NCBI RefSeq assembly: GCF_003201875.1 | Contig: NZ_QJKD01000001.1 | Span: 186,001 to 250,000, forward strand | Origin: Hungatella effluvii | Lineage (GTDB): Bacteria; Bacillota; Clostridia; Lachnospirales; Lachnospiraceae | Length of the DNA: 64,000 nucleotides | Direction of reading: 5' to 3' | Shown here: one piece after another, positions 23,965-32,610 of the stretch | How the letters are laid out: every line of letters begins with the position of its first letter | How positions within the stretch are numbered: position 1 is the stretch's first letter | Notes under the pieces: model-generated | The model's database searches: none | Seen by the model: only the letters and a program-made list of their open reading frames with translations | Told to the model about the DNA's origin: nothing | Program-made: the position numbers and the translations under genes

Positions 23965-25371
23965 CTATTCCGCACTCTTCAACGGGTTAAAGCTCTGCAT
24001 GGCAACCTGCCACGTCTTGTTTAATTCCTCACATGCGGACGGAATATCCCTCTGTCCCTGGATTATTTCAATCGTTGTCTTATACATGAAATTTCTGAAA
24101 TCCGGAGGAAGCTCATTTTCACCTACTCGTCCGTTCCACATCAGACTTAAATCATCCGCCGTATTCGTAGCCTCGATTACCTTCAGCATAACCGGAGCGG
24201 CAGCCAGATCCGGGGTCTCTACGGTAGAAGGAATAGCATTTAACTTATCACAGAAAATTTTATAATTATCCATTTTATAGAAGAAGCGGATGAATTCCTC
24301 TGCCGCGGCTTTTTTATTCGGATCCTTTGCAGATTCTGCAGAAATCGCCAGACCGCCAGCGCCACCGCCGCCTACAAGGCGGGTCTTTCCGTCTGGACTT
24401 GGCACTGCAAACCATCCTAATTCAAAATCAGGGTCTGCATCTGTGATCTGAGAAAACATATGAGTACCGGAGTACATCATGGCCGCCATGTCGCTGACCA
24501 GGAATGTTGTAATCTGCGCATCCGGGGTTGATACCCAGCCATCCTGAGCGTACTGGAAGATATCCTTCATTTCTTCAAATGTTGCAGTTATAGCGGGATC
24601 AGAAAAATCCTTTGTTCCCTCATAGCAATGCTTGATAAAGTCAGTATCCTGGCTCATCACCTGGTCATTATATGCCTTATAAAACCAGAAACCCATATGC
24701 CAGATATCCTGACCGCCAATAACCAGAGGCGCCATATCACCCTTATCTTTTATTTTCTGGCAAAGCTCCATGAATTCATCGTATGTCTTCGGCTCTGTGA
24801 ATCCGTTATCGTCAAAATACTTCTTATTATAGATAATTCCCTGCGTATTCTCACCGCTTATTGGAGCGGTATAAGTCTTTCCGTCAAATGCAACCGTCGT
24901 CTTAAATAAGGAAATAATATCCTCCGGCAATGGCTCCAGCATGCCTGCGCGTACATACATTGGGGTATCCCGCATTTCCATCACATCCGGAAATTCGCCA
25001 ACACTCTCCTTTGTCTTTAAGAACTCGCTGTACGCCCCGCCGTTGCCCGGCTGAATCTTCACCGTGATATCCTGATACGTTTCGTTAAAACGGTTGACAA
25101 TTTCATTCATAGACGCCTTGGCTCCCTCGTCACCATCCGCGAATATGAAGATCAGCTCTGTCGGCTCCGTCACGACGGAAGTGTCTGTGCCTGCTGCCGT
25201 CGTATCTGATTCGGTCTTTGCCGCCTCCGTTTTTGCCGCCTCGGTCTTTGCCTCCGTTCCCGCAGCAGGGGCCTGTGACGCACCGCCTGAAGAATCCTTG
25301 GAACCACAGCCGGCCAGAAGTGTTCCCGCCATGGCTGCACATAATACAGAAGCCAGTAATCTCTTTTTCAT
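23965..25371 (-). CDS. Extracellular sugar-binding lipoprotein (CUT1, MalE-like)
   Basis: Binding component of the third importer (468 aa). The signal peptide MKKRLLASVLCAAMAGTLLAGC ends with lipobox LLAGC. A low-complexity linker (repeated EAAKTEAAKTE, then SDTTAAGTD) tethers the folded domain, which begins near TELIFIFADGDEGAKASMNE. AGGAGG is 7 nt ahead of the ATG, directly joined to a hairpin repeated at 14084. First gene of the operon (binding protein, MalF, MalG). Divergent from the serine hydrolase gene at 25589. Ligand unknown. Confidence 0.93.
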   Translation of the reverse strand: MKKRLLASVLCAAMAGTLLAGCGSKDSSGGASQAPAAGTEAKTEAAKTEAAKTESDTTAAGTDTSVVTEPTELIFIFADGDEGAKASMNEIVNRFNETYQDITVKIQPGNGGAYSEFLKTKESVGEFPDVMEMRDTPMYVRAGMLEPLPEDIISLFKTTVAFDGKTYTAPISGENTQGIIYNKKYFDDNGFTEPKTYDEFMELCQKIKDKGDMAPLVIGGQDIWHMGFWFYKAYNDQVMSQDTDFIKHCYEGTKDFSDPAITATFEEMKDIFQYAQDGWVSTPDAQITTFLVSDMAAMMYSGTHMFSQITDADPDFELGWFAVPSPDGKTRLVGGGGAGGLAISAESAKDPNKKAAAEEFIRFFYKMDNYKIFCDKLNAIPSTVETPDLAAAPVMLKVIEATNTADDLSLMWNGRVGENELPPDFRNFMYKTTIEIIQGQRDIPSACEELNKTWQVAMQSFNPLKSAE

Positions 25372-25383
25372 GTTGTATCCTCC

Positions 25384-25426
25384 TTGCTATGAGCACTTAG
25401 CGGACGCCTTTTGGCCGCTCACGTGC
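25384..25426 (-). promoter_or_regulatory. Hairpin-plus-ribosome-site leader cassette, copy 2
   Basis: On the minus strand GCACGTGAGCGG and CCGCTAAGTGC pair around an AAAAG-containing loop and are followed by TCATAGCAAGGAGGA. Flanks and length equal copy 1 at 14084-14126, while paired stem bases differ in a compensating way (AGCGG/CCGCT versus AGCGCCT/AGGCGCT). Confidence 0.55.
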
Positions 25427-25486
25427 AATACTTGTTTTTTCTTTCTGTCATAACTATATCAGGAAATACATTCCGAAAAAACTCTG

Positions 25487-25520
25487 TTTTTTAAGGTATT
25501 CATGCAATTTTTAAAGATCG
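25487..25520. promoter_or_regulatory. T-rich tandem half-site motif (serine hydrolase/lipoprotein divergent region)
   Basis: Direct half-sites TTTTTAAGGTATT and TTTTTAAAGATC stand about 21 bp apart in the intergenic region of two divergent genes, in the same layout as at 6111 and 9824. It is a probable AraC/YesN-type site (inference). Confidence 0.5.
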
Positions 25521-25588
25521 TTGGCAAAATCCGATAGACAGCGTAACCCAATAACGATACAATAAAGGCTGAAAGGAGATCTTCTTCC

Positions 25589-26578
25589 ATGAACATAGAA
25601 ACACTCATAAACGCCGATTTCAGGGGCTGCATCCAGGCAGTCCGACACGGCGAGACGATATTTGAAAAGGCATACGGATTCGCCGACCTGGCCAACCGGG
25701 TCCCAAATGAACCCGACACAAAATTTGCAACCGCTTCGGCAGGAAAAGTGTTTGTGGCGGCGGGAATATTACAGCTGATCGAGCGGGGACGGCTGAATTT
25801 CAGCGGCCGCATCGGTGATTTACTCGACTTTGACTTAAGAGCCATCGACCGGAATATCACCGTGGAGGAGCTGCTGACCCATACCTCCGGCATACCGGAC
25901 TACTTCGACGAGAGTATCATGGAGGAATACGAGGACTTATGGAGAGATTACCCCAATTATAAGATACGCTCCAACAGGGACTTGCTGCCGCTGTTCCTTG
26001 ATAAACCCATGATGTATCCCCGCGGAAGCCGGTTTCAATACAACAATACCGGTTTTGTCGTGCTGGCCATGATCCTGGAATCCGTGACAGGGGCCGCGTT
26101 TGATGAATACTTGAGAGACAGCCTGTTTATCCCCTGCGGCATGACCTCCACGGGATACTATGAGCTGGACCGGCTCCCGGCCAAATGCGCGTCAAACTAT
26201 ATCTATGATGCAGAAACGCAGACGTACCGCACTAACATATTCAGCGTTGACGCAAAAGGCACGGGAGCGGGCGGCGCATTTACGACGGTCGGCGATATCG
26301 GACGGTTCTGGGAACACCTCATGTCCGGCAAAGTGATTTCCCCGGACATGACTGCGAAAATGATCGAAAATCACAGCGGCGATGCGCGGTGCTACGGATA
26401 CGGGATCTGGCTGCGGGAGCAAAACGGAATCTATTTCCCCTATTTTCAGGGCAGCGACCCCGGAGTCAGTTTTATCTCTTCTTATAAGAAAGAGACAGAG
26501 ACTGTGGTCACTCTGGTCAGCAATTATGGAGATGATGTCTGGCAGCTTCACAGAAAGCTGACAGCGGAATTGTATTAA
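25589..26578 (+). CDS. Serine hydrolase, beta-lactamase/class C-like fold
   Basis: 329 aa protein of the Beta-lactamase (PF00144) family. SxxK is seen as S50-A-G-K53 within ATASAGKVFVAAG. A YxN-like motif is seen in FQYNNTGFVVLAM, and ELLTHTSGIPDYFDE is the standard family stretch. There is no signal peptide, so it is probably a cytoplasmic esterase or peptidase rather than a beta-lactamase. AAGGAGAT precedes the ATG. It is next to a GH43 gene on the same strand, separated by a regulatory gap, and divergent from a sugar transporter. A carbohydrate-esterase role is possible but unproven. Confidence 0.8.
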   Translation: MNIETLINADFRGCIQAVRHGETIFEKAYGFADLANRVPNEPDTKFATASAGKVFVAAGILQLIERGRLNFSGRIGDLLDFDLRAIDRNITVEELLTHTSGIPDYFDESIMEEYEDLWRDYPNYKIRSNRDLLPLFLDKPMMYPRGSRFQYNNTGFVVLAMILESVTGAAFDEYLRDSLFIPCGMTSTGYYELDRLPAKCASNYIYDAETQTYRTNIFSVDAKGTGAGGAFTTVGDIGRFWEHLMSGKVISPDMTAKMIENHSGDARCYGYGIWLREQNGIYFPYFQGSDPGVSFISSYKKETETVVTLVSNYGDDVWQLHRKLTAELY

Positions 26579-26597
26579 CCACAGACGGGCTTTTTCT

Positions 26598-26630
26598 TTA
26601 AAATTTGAACTCTATTGTTAAAATATGGAC
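26598..26630 (+). promoter_or_regulatory. 20-bp-spaced direct repeat upstream of the GH43 gene
   Basis: TTAAAATTTGAAC (26598-26610) and TTAAAATATGGAC (26618-26630) differ at two positions and lie exactly 20 bp apart. TATAAT occurs about 25 nt downstream. This is a likely AraC-type activator site by spacing. Confidence 0.5.
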
Positions 26631-26704
26631 TTACGTTTCCATGTTGCAGTCACTATAATGATACTCAGCACAAGAAGTTTCTAATAGAAAGGACTGCAAA
26701 ACAC

Positions 26705-28360
26705 ATGAACGCAAACATAATTACCAATCCAATTCTAAGAGGATTCCATCCCGATCCCTCCATTGTCCGGGTGGGGGAGGACTATTATATCGCCACCTCC
26801 ACCTTCGAATGGTTTCCCGGCGTACAGATCAGCCATTCCAGGGATTTCATTCACTGGGAGACCCTGGGCGGCACGCTGAATGACCCGGCCATTCTGGATC
26901 TGAAAGGGGTGGGGCCATCCCAGGGCGTCTGGGCCCCGTGCCTGACCTGGGATCAGGGGACCTTCTATCTCGTATTCACCATTGTCCGCTCCTTCTACTG
27001 CAACATGTACGACACCCACAATTATCTGGTGACCTCCAAACATATCATGGGACCCTGGTCCGCGCCTGTTTCATTAAGTGACTTCGGATTCGATCCCTCT
27101 CTGTTTCACGACACAGACGGCCGCAAATACATGGTCAGCATGGTAACGGATCATCGAATTCCACAGAAATATGCGGGCAGAATTATTTTGCAGGAGTACT
27201 CCCCTTCCGAACAGCAGATGGTCGGACCGGTAAAGGAAATCTATCAGGGAGATAAAATCTTTCTGGAAGGTCCGCACATCTTTAAAAGAAACAGCTGGTA
27301 TTATCTGTTTTCCGCGGATACCGGCACCGGGGAGCTGCACGGTCAGACCATTTTGCGTTCCCGGAGTGTCTGGGGGCCGTATGAAATGTATCAGTCTCCC
27401 ATCATGGAGAGAACCGCCGACACCGAGGCTTTTTCCATTCTTACCACACGCCATCACGAGGACTATCCCCTTCAGAAAGCAGGCCATGCCGATCTCGTGG
27501 AAACGCAGAACGGCGAGTGGTACGCGGTCCATCTCTGCGGCCGCCCCCTCTCCAACCGCACCGAAGCGGACCGACGGCGATTTCCCGGCTGCCGCCGCTA
27601 TCCCCTGGGGCGTGAAACAGCGGTTCAGAAGATGCGCTGGACCGTGGATGACTGGCTCGTGCTGGATAACGGGACGACGCTGCCCGATACTAAGGTGCCC
27701 GCGCCGGAGCTTCCGCCCTGTCCCTGTCCGGAAATACCGGCGAGGGACGACTTCGATCTCCCCAGCCTCGCTCCTGTATGGCAGTCGCTGAGGGTTCCCA
27801 TGAATCACACGCACATTTCCCTGACTGCACGCCCGGGATGGCTTCGCATGTATGGAAGGGAGGGACTGGCTTCACGCTTTACGCAGACGCTCATCGCCAG
27901 AAGATGGACGGAATTCACCTTTGAGGCATCGGCCCGGATGGAATTTCATCCCGAGGTGTTTAAGCAGATGGCCGGGCTCATCTGTATGTACGATACGGAT
28001 AATTACTTCTATCTGCATGTGACCTTTGACGAAGATTCAGGGACCTGCCTGACCCTCCTGAGAGCGGAAAACAGAAGCTACTCCTATCCGGCCGGCATTC
28101 TGCCCGTTCCCGCCGATGCCCCTCTGCTCCTTAAGGCCGCGGTGGATCATGACACCATTCGTTTCTTCTACAGCCTGTCGGACGAGCAGCATTTCGTCCC
28201 CATCGGCGCTCCCATGGACTGCAGCTTTCTCTCCGACGAGGCTTGCGAAGAGGGCTGGTTTACCGGAGCTATGGTCGGAATCTGCTGCCAGGATCTGACC
28301 GGAGGTGGAGTCTATGCGGATTTTGACTGGTTTGAGTACAGAACAGATTCATTTCAGTGA
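26705..28360 (+). CDS. Glycoside hydrolase family 43 (beta-xylosidase/arabinosidase-like) with C-terminal beta-sandwich
   Basis: 551 aa enzyme. The N-terminal five-bladed propeller (about 1-310) carries the base Asp in GFHPDPSI (D17), the pKa-tuning Asp in GFDPSLFHD and the acid Glu in FLEGPHIFKR. The C-terminal part (about 350-545) is the DUF1349/beta-sandwich domain usual in GH43 beta-xylosidases. The start is MNANIITNPILRGF at 26705, with AAAGGA 11 nt ahead; the longer ORF from 26615 covers the regulatory site. Cytoplasmic by lack of a signal peptide. Acts on xylo- or arabino-oligosaccharides by family. Regulated by the tandem site just upstream (inference). Confidence 0.88.
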   Translation: MNANIITNPILRGFHPDPSIVRVGEDYYIATSTFEWFPGVQISHSRDFIHWETLGGTLNDPAILDLKGVGPSQGVWAPCLTWDQGTFYLVFTIVRSFYCNMYDTHNYLVTSKHIMGPWSAPVSLSDFGFDPSLFHDTDGRKYMVSMVTDHRIPQKYAGRIILQEYSPSEQQMVGPVKEIYQGDKIFLEGPHIFKRNSWYYLFSADTGTGELHGQTILRSRSVWGPYEMYQSPIMERTADTEAFSILTTRHHEDYPLQKAGHADLVETQNGEWYAVHLCGRPLSNRTEADRRRFPGCRRYPLGRETAVQKMRWTVDDWLVLDNGTTLPDTKVPAPELPPCPCPEIPARDDFDLPSLAPVWQSLRVPMNHTHISLTARPGWLRMYGREGLASRFTQTLIARRWTEFTFEASARMEFHPEVFKQMAGLICMYDTDNYFYLHVTFDEDSGTCLTLLRAENRSYSYPAGILPVPADAPLLLKAAVDHDTIRFFYSLSDEQHFVPIGAPMDCSFLSDEACEEGWFTGAMVGICCQDLTGGGVYADFDWFEYRTDSFQ

Positions 28361-28371
28361 TAAAAAGTGTC

Positions 28372-28425
28372 TTGACAAAATAGTCAGTACTGAGTATACT
28401 GTAATTACTCAGTACTGACTATTTT
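28372..28425 (+). promoter_or_regulatory. padR operator: PadR promoter and operator
   Basis: Consensus-like promoter TTGACA (28372-28377), 17 nt, TATACT (28395-28400). A perfect inverted repeat (arms 28377-28396 and 28406-28425, core AGTCAGTACTGAGTA) overlaps the whole spacer and the -10. PadR regulators bind such sites next to their own gene, so autorepression is expected. Confidence 0.88.
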
Positions 28426-28448
28426 ATATGAGAGAGGAGGAACTTGTC

Positions 28449-29006
28449 ATGATCCCGCTTTACATCCTCGGCCTGCTGCTTCGATTCGGCCCGCAGCACG
28501 GCTATCAGATTAAGAAACTGTTGGAAGAACAGTTAGAGGACTTCACCCAGATCAAGCTGCCAACTGTCTATTACCATTTAGAGAAGATGGAGGCCGCCGG
28601 CCTGATCGAAGCCCACAGGGACCGGCAGGGAGCCAGACCCGAAAAAACCGTATACCAGGTCAGTGACGCGGGAATCGGCCGTTTCAATGAGCTGCTGGCC
28701 GAGACACTGAATATGCAGTACCGCCCTACGTTCGACAGCGACGCCGCATTCTATTTTTCCGATCATTTGGACAGCACCACACTTTTAAACAGTCTTTCCA
28801 GCCATGCGGCGCACTTAAAAAAGGCGCTGGAAACCATCAGACACCACCGGGAGGAGACCATGGCAGCCATTCCGGAGCAGCTAAGGATACCGGCCGGCAT
28901 TATATTTGAACACCATATTCTCCATTTCCAGGCGGAGCTTGAGTGGGCGGAACAATCGATCCGTAAGTTTGAGGAGGCAGATCAAGATGAAAATGAGAGT
29001 CATTGA
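28449..29006 (+). CDS. PadR-family transcriptional regulator
   Basis: 185 aa repressor. N-terminal winged helix (about 1-85): LGLLLRFGPQHGYQIKKLLE, LPTVYYHLEKMEAAGLIEA, then the wing RPEKTVYQVSD. C-terminal helical dimerisation domain (about 95-180). ATG 28449 is preferred to 28428 because AGAGGAGG stands 8 nt ahead. The gene overlaps the methyltransferase start by 20 nt. The perfect operator in its promoter argues for autoregulation, with release by an unknown ligand, and for control of the methyltransferase. Confidence 0.9.
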   Translation: MIPLYILGLLLRFGPQHGYQIKKLLEEQLEDFTQIKLPTVYYHLEKMEAAGLIEAHRDRQGARPEKTVYQVSDAGIGRFNELLAETLNMQYRPTFDSDAAFYFSDHLDSTTLLNSLSSHAAHLKKALETIRHHREETMAAIPEQLRIPAGIIFEHHILHFQAELEWAEQSIRKFEEADQDENESH

Positions 29007-29637
29007 AACCAATGTGGGAATTCAGAATGAAGTAACCGTAGAAATGTTTGATTCCTTTGCCCGCACCATGCGTGACCGTGGCTGGAATGGGGTGGATTCC
29101 ATGATTGCCTCAGGCCTCCGCGGCGGAGACATGCTGGAAATCGGCCCCGGCCCTGGATACGTCGGTCTGGAAATTGCGAAGAAGCTGACTCCCGATTCCC
29201 TCACCGGATGTGAGATCAGTCCCGCCATGCTCCAGTTCGCCCGCAAAAATGCGAAGAATTACGGGATCGATGCCCGGTATGTCCAGGGCAACTGCATGGA
29301 GATGCCATTTGAGGCTGAAAGCTTCGACAGCGTCATCTCCAACGGTTCCCTGCACGAATGGGAAACCCCGGTTCGCGTCTTCAACGAAATTTACAGGGTG
29401 CTCCGTCCCGGCGGACGGTACTGTATCACCGATCTCAGAAGGAACGTAAATCTGCTGGCCAGATACCTGGGGCTGGCAACCGCAAAACCCAGGGCAATTC
29501 GTCCGGGATTTATTTCCTCCTTAAACGCAGCTTATACGGTGGGCGAAATTACAGAGCTTCTGCGCAACTCCGATTTAAAAGGAGCTATGGTAACGACCGA
29601 TTTCTTTGGGCTGTGTATTTCGGGGGAAAAGAAGTAA
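28987..29637 (+). CDS. Class I SAM-dependent methyltransferase
   Basis: 216 aa cytoplasmic methyltransferase. The SAM-binding motif I is DMLEIGPGPGYVGLEIAK (about 46-63), motif II includes GCEISPAMLQFA, and post-motif stretches are GNCMEMPFEAESFDSVIS and RVLRPGGRYCITDLRR. Start: GAGGAGG lies 9 nt before ATG 28987, inside the 3' end of padR, so the two genes are translationally linked. The substrate is unknown. A PadR-controlled methyltransferase often protects against or modifies a small molecule, but nothing here shows which. Confidence 0.87.
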   Translation: MKMRVIETNVGIQNEVTVEMFDSFARTMRDRGWNGVDSMIASGLRGGDMLEIGPGPGYVGLEIAKKLTPDSLTGCEISPAMLQFARKNAKNYGIDARYVQGNCMEMPFEAESFDSVISNGSLHEWETPVRVFNEIYRVLRPGGRYCITDLRRNVNLLARYLGLATAKPRAIRPGFISSLNAAYTVGEITELLRNSDLKGAMVTTDFFGLCISGEKK

Positions 29638-29642
29638 AACAA

Positions 29643-29675
29643 CAGCAGCCGCAGTATTTATCTCTGCGGCTGCTG
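29643..29675. terminator. Terminator-like hairpin after the methyltransferase gene
   Basis: Perfect 12-bp stem CAGCAGCCGCAG (29643-29654) / CTGCGGCTGCTG (29664-29675) 5 nt behind the stop. The following sequence TATACGG is not T-rich on the plus strand; on the minus strand TTGTTTT follows. Confidence 0.6.
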
Positions 29676-29708
29676 TATACGGCTGTCTATGGCTGTTCCA
29701 GTAAGCAA

Positions 29709-29805
29709 TTGTTTCAATCCACGCTCGATCATTTCACAGAATGCGACTACATCTTATAGATGCGCGGCTTGACTTCATGTAGAGGTGGGGGAATTCACGC
29801 TTGTT
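29709..29805 (+). repeat. ~95-bp repeated element with CRISPR-repeat-like end, copy 1
   Basis: Starts TTGTTTCAATCCACG and continues through ATTTCACAGAATGCGAC, CTTATAGA, TTGACTTCAT and TGGGGGAAT. Copy 2 lies on the minus strand at 46900-46997 with only scattered differences. Its first 37 nt, read on the opposite strand, start GTCGCATTC and end GCGTGGATTGAAAC, like type I-C CRISPR repeats. There is no second repeat nearby, so it is not an array. It lies 3' of clpA. Confidence 0.75.
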
Positions 29806-29808
29806 TTG

Positions 29809-32037
29809 TTAAAGCAGTATCACTCTTTTCCCATCATAATCAATCTCACAGCTTCCGCCCTTCTTTAGCCGTCCGAACAGCATCTCGTCTACCAGGAGCG
29901 GCTTGATTTCCTGACCGATGATCCGCTTAATCTCCCTGGCTCCGTATTCGCGGCTCACGCCTTTCGCCGCCAGGTATTTCCGGCACGCTCTTGACAGGGT
30001 CAGCTCCACGTTTTTCTCCGCCGCCTTCCGGGCCAGATTACCGAATTCTTTTCCCACAATCCGGTCCGCCATGGCCGCATCCAGCGGACGGAAAATAATG
30101 ATCCGGTCGAGGCGGTTTCTGAACTCCGGCCGGAACACGCGCTTCACCTCATCGGTGATTCCTTCCTCATTGAGCTGCCGTCCCCCGAATCCGATGGAGG
30201 CGCGGTCGGCCTTTTCCGCCCCCGCGTTGGAGGTCATGATTAAAATAACGCTGCGAAAATCCGCCTTCCTGCCCTGGTTGTCGGTCAGCGTTGCATAATC
30301 CATAATTTGAAGCAGAATGTTATAGATGTCCGAATGCGCTTTCTCGATCTCATCGAGCAGGAGAACACAGTGCGGGTTCTTCCTGATTGCTTCCGTCAGA
30401 AGGCCGCCTTCCTCATATCCCACGTAGCCCGCCGGCGAGCCGATCAGCTTCGCCACCGTATGTTTTTCTGCGTACTCGCTCATATCAAACCGCACAAGGC
30501 GGATTCCTAACACCTCAGCCACCGACTTTGCAAGCTCTGTCTTTCCCACTCCGGTCGGCCCGACGAACAAGAGACTCCCCACCGGTTTATTCTCCTCGCT
30601 CAGGCCCGCCTTCGACAGCTTGATGGCATTGGTCAGCTGATCCACCGCCGCCTCCTGACCGAAGACTCTGCCCTTCAGCTCCCGCTCCAGGCGTGCCAGT
30701 TTCTGCCGTTCCTCCGTCTCCACCGTCTGCTTTGGAATCCTGCATATCTTCGCCAGCACCTCTTCCACCAGCTTCTTATCCACCACCTGGATCTTCTTGT
30801 TTTTCGGATGCAGCTCCAGATAGGCCCCCGCCTCGTCAATTAAGTCAATAGCCTTGTCAGGCAGATACCGCTCGTTGATATACTGTTCCGAGAGACTGGC
30901 CGCGTGCTCCATAGTCCCCTTCTGGTAGCGGACATGGTGGAATTTTTCATAGTACGGCTTTAGGCCATTTAAGATCTCCACCGTCTCTTCCACCGTCGGT
31001 TCCTTGATATCGATATTCTGAAAACGCCTTACCAGGCTCTTATCCTTGGAAAAATACTTCTTATATTCCTCATAGGTGGTGGCCCCGATAAATTTAAGCT
31101 TTCCATCTGTTAAATACGGCTTCAGCAGATTGGAGGCGTCCATGGATCCGCCGTTTACCGCGCCGGCCCCTACCAGATTATGAATCTCATCGATATAGAG
31201 AATGGGATTTTCTTCCTCCTTCAGCTCTTCCATCACCGCCTTGAGCCGCTTCTCAAAATCGCCCCGAAACTGGGTGCCCGCCAGCATGGATCCCAAATCA
31301 ATCCCGTAGATTCTGGCATTTTTCAGCTTCTCTGGCACGCGGCCCTCATTGATTCTGGCCGCCAGCCCATACGTGATGGCCGTCTTTCCCACACCGGGTT
31401 CCCCCACATGGAGCGGATTATTCTTCTGACGCCGGCACAATACCTGCATGGTGCGTTCCAGCTCCGCCTCCCTTCCTATTAAAGGGCAGCTGTTTTTCAC
31501 CTCATCATTGATGCAGACGGCGTATTGAAGCAGGATGCTCTCCCGCTCCTCTTCCGCATCTTCCTCATTATCCATATCAGAGGTTCCGCCTGCTCCAGCC
31601 CCCATTTTTCTCCCAGAACCATCGGTGCCCAGTTCCACCAGGATATCCACGCACTCCACGCCCTGCATCTGAACAAAATACGCGCCGTAGCTCTCCTCCA
31701 GCTCCATCATGCTGTACAGCAGATGCGGCAACTCAATCGTATCGCGGTCTGAGGAAATCGCCTTCCTTGCCGCCTCCTCTATGGTCTGGCTCAAGCCGTA
31801 GCTGACCTCGATACCGCCTTCCTCCTTCTCCACAGTGTCCATCTGCTCCAGGTACTCCTCCAGCCGTGACTTTAACTTTTTCACGTCGCCTCCGCAGCTT
31901 TTAAACGCAGCCTGGAAGGCGGGCCGGTCTGCGAGCACAAACCACACGTGCTCCGGGGTCACATACTCGTTTCCCCTCTTCCCCGCATTTAAAACTGCGT
32001 CATTCAGCAGCTCTTCCACTTCTTTTGCTATCTTCAA
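29809..32037 (-). CDS. clpA: ATP-dependent Clp protease ATP-binding subunit ClpA
   Basis: Hexameric AAA+ unfoldase (about 742 aa) that feeds substrates to ClpP. The N-domain (about 1-140) docks ClpS. AAA1 has Walker A GEPGVGKTAI and Walker B LYIDEIHNLVG. AAA2 has GPTGVGKTELAKS and VLLLDEIEKAHSD, with the sensor-2 region GAREIKRIIGQE. The ORF can open at ATG 32058, but GGAGG followed by TTG at 32037 (then KIAKEVEELLNDA) fits the family N-terminus better; this TTG start is my choice. It lies 3' of clpS with a 75-nt gap. No clpP is nearby, so the protease must be encoded elsewhere. Confidence 0.92.
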   Translation of the reverse strand: MKIAKEVEELLNDAVLNAGKRGNEYVTPEHVWFVLADRPAFQAAFKSCGGDVKKLKSRLEEYLEQMDTVEKEEGGIEVSYGLSQTIEEAARKAISSDRDTIELPHLLYSMMELEESYGAYFVQMQGVECVDILVELGTDGSGRKMGAGAGGTSDMDNEEDAEEERESILLQYAVCINDEVKNSCPLIGREAELERTMQVLCRRQKNNPLHVGEPGVGKTAITYGLAARINEGRVPEKLKNARIYGIDLGSMLAGTQFRGDFEKRLKAVMEELKEEENPILYIDEIHNLVGAGAVNGGSMDASNLLKPYLTDGKLKFIGATTYEEYKKYFSKDKSLVRRFQNIDIKEPTVEETVEILNGLKPYYEKFHHVRYQKGTMEHAASLSEQYINERYLPDKAIDLIDEAGAYLELHPKNKKIQVVDKKLVEEVLAKICRIPKQTVETEERQKLARLERELKGRVFGQEAAVDQLTNAIKLSKAGLSEENKPVGSLLFVGPTGVGKTELAKSVAEVLGIRLVRFDMSEYAEKHTVAKLIGSPAGYVGYEEGGLLTEAIRKNPHCVLLLDEIEKAHSDIYNILLQIMDYATLTDNQGRKADFRSVILIMTSNAGAEKADRASIGFGGRQLNEEGITDEVKRVFRPEFRNRLDRIIIFRPLDAAMADRIVGKEFGNLARKAAEKNVELTLSRACRKYLAAKGVSREYGAREIKRIIGQEIKPLLVDEMLFGRLKKGGSCEIDYDGKRVILL

Positions 32038-32112
32038 ATTTCTTCTTCCTCCAGTCATAATCGGCAGCCTTTATCCACATCCTGTCTTCACCGTAATCTG
32101 CACAGCGTCGTA

Positions 32113-32409
32113 CTATGACTCCACTTCCACCCGGAACGGATATCCCTGCTCCCGGGCAATCTTCACCGCCCTGGCCGCCTTCGTCTTTGCAATATCGTAG
32201 GAATAAATCCCCACCACAGCTTTCTGTCCCTTATGGACCGTCATCATGATGGCTACCGCTTCCTCATAATTCTTGCGGAACACGTCGATGAGAATCTCCA
32301 CCACCACATCCATGGGCGTAAAATCATCGTTGTACATGACCACTTTATACTGTTTCGGCTGTTTGAGCCTGATTTCTGTTTTTTCTGACAATCCTGTATT
32401 TGCCGGCAT
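32113..32409 (-). CDS. clpS: ClpS adaptor for N-degron substrates
   Basis: 98 aa cytoplasmic adaptor that delivers proteins with destabilising N-terminal residues to ClpA. The core KVVMYNDDFTPMDVVVEIL and the motif TVHKGQKAVVGIYSYDIAKT are diagnostic, and the acidic pocket pair in YNDDFT is present. AGGAGG stands 10 nt before the ATG. It is the first gene of a clpS-clpA operon, the usual arrangement. Confidence 0.95.
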   Translation of the reverse strand: MPANTGLSEKTEIRLKQPKQYKVVMYNDDFTPMDVVVEILIDVFRKNYEEAVAIMMTVHKGQKAVVGIYSYDIAKTKAARAVKIAREQGYPFRVEVES

Positions 32410-32549
32410 ACTGTATCATTACCTCCTGATCCGGATCATTTAAACTCCATTTTAATCCATCATGCATGGAAATGCAAGCGGTAACGGAAGGCTGGGAATC
32501 TCCTGATCAGCTCTGTTTCTGCTTCATTTTTTATTTTTCGTTTTATCTC

Positions 32550-32578
32550 TTGAACCCAAAAAATCTTTGTGGTACGAT
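32550..32578 (+). promoter_or_regulatory. Promoter of the LTA-synthase-like gene
   Basis: TTGAAC (32550-32555), 17-nt spacer, TACGAT (32573-32578), 33 nt upstream of the ATG. Confidence 0.5.
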
Positions 32579-32610
32579 AACCTCATTCCTATTAACAGTG
32601 AGGCTTACCA

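Noticed and set aside
25589..26578. Antibiotic beta-lactamase
   Set aside because: It shares the PF00144 fold, but lacks a signal peptide and the usual active-site spacing of true class C enzymes; esterase-type is more likely.
29709..29805. CRISPR array
   Set aside because: Only one repeat-like unit at each of two distant places, no regular spacers, no cas genes.
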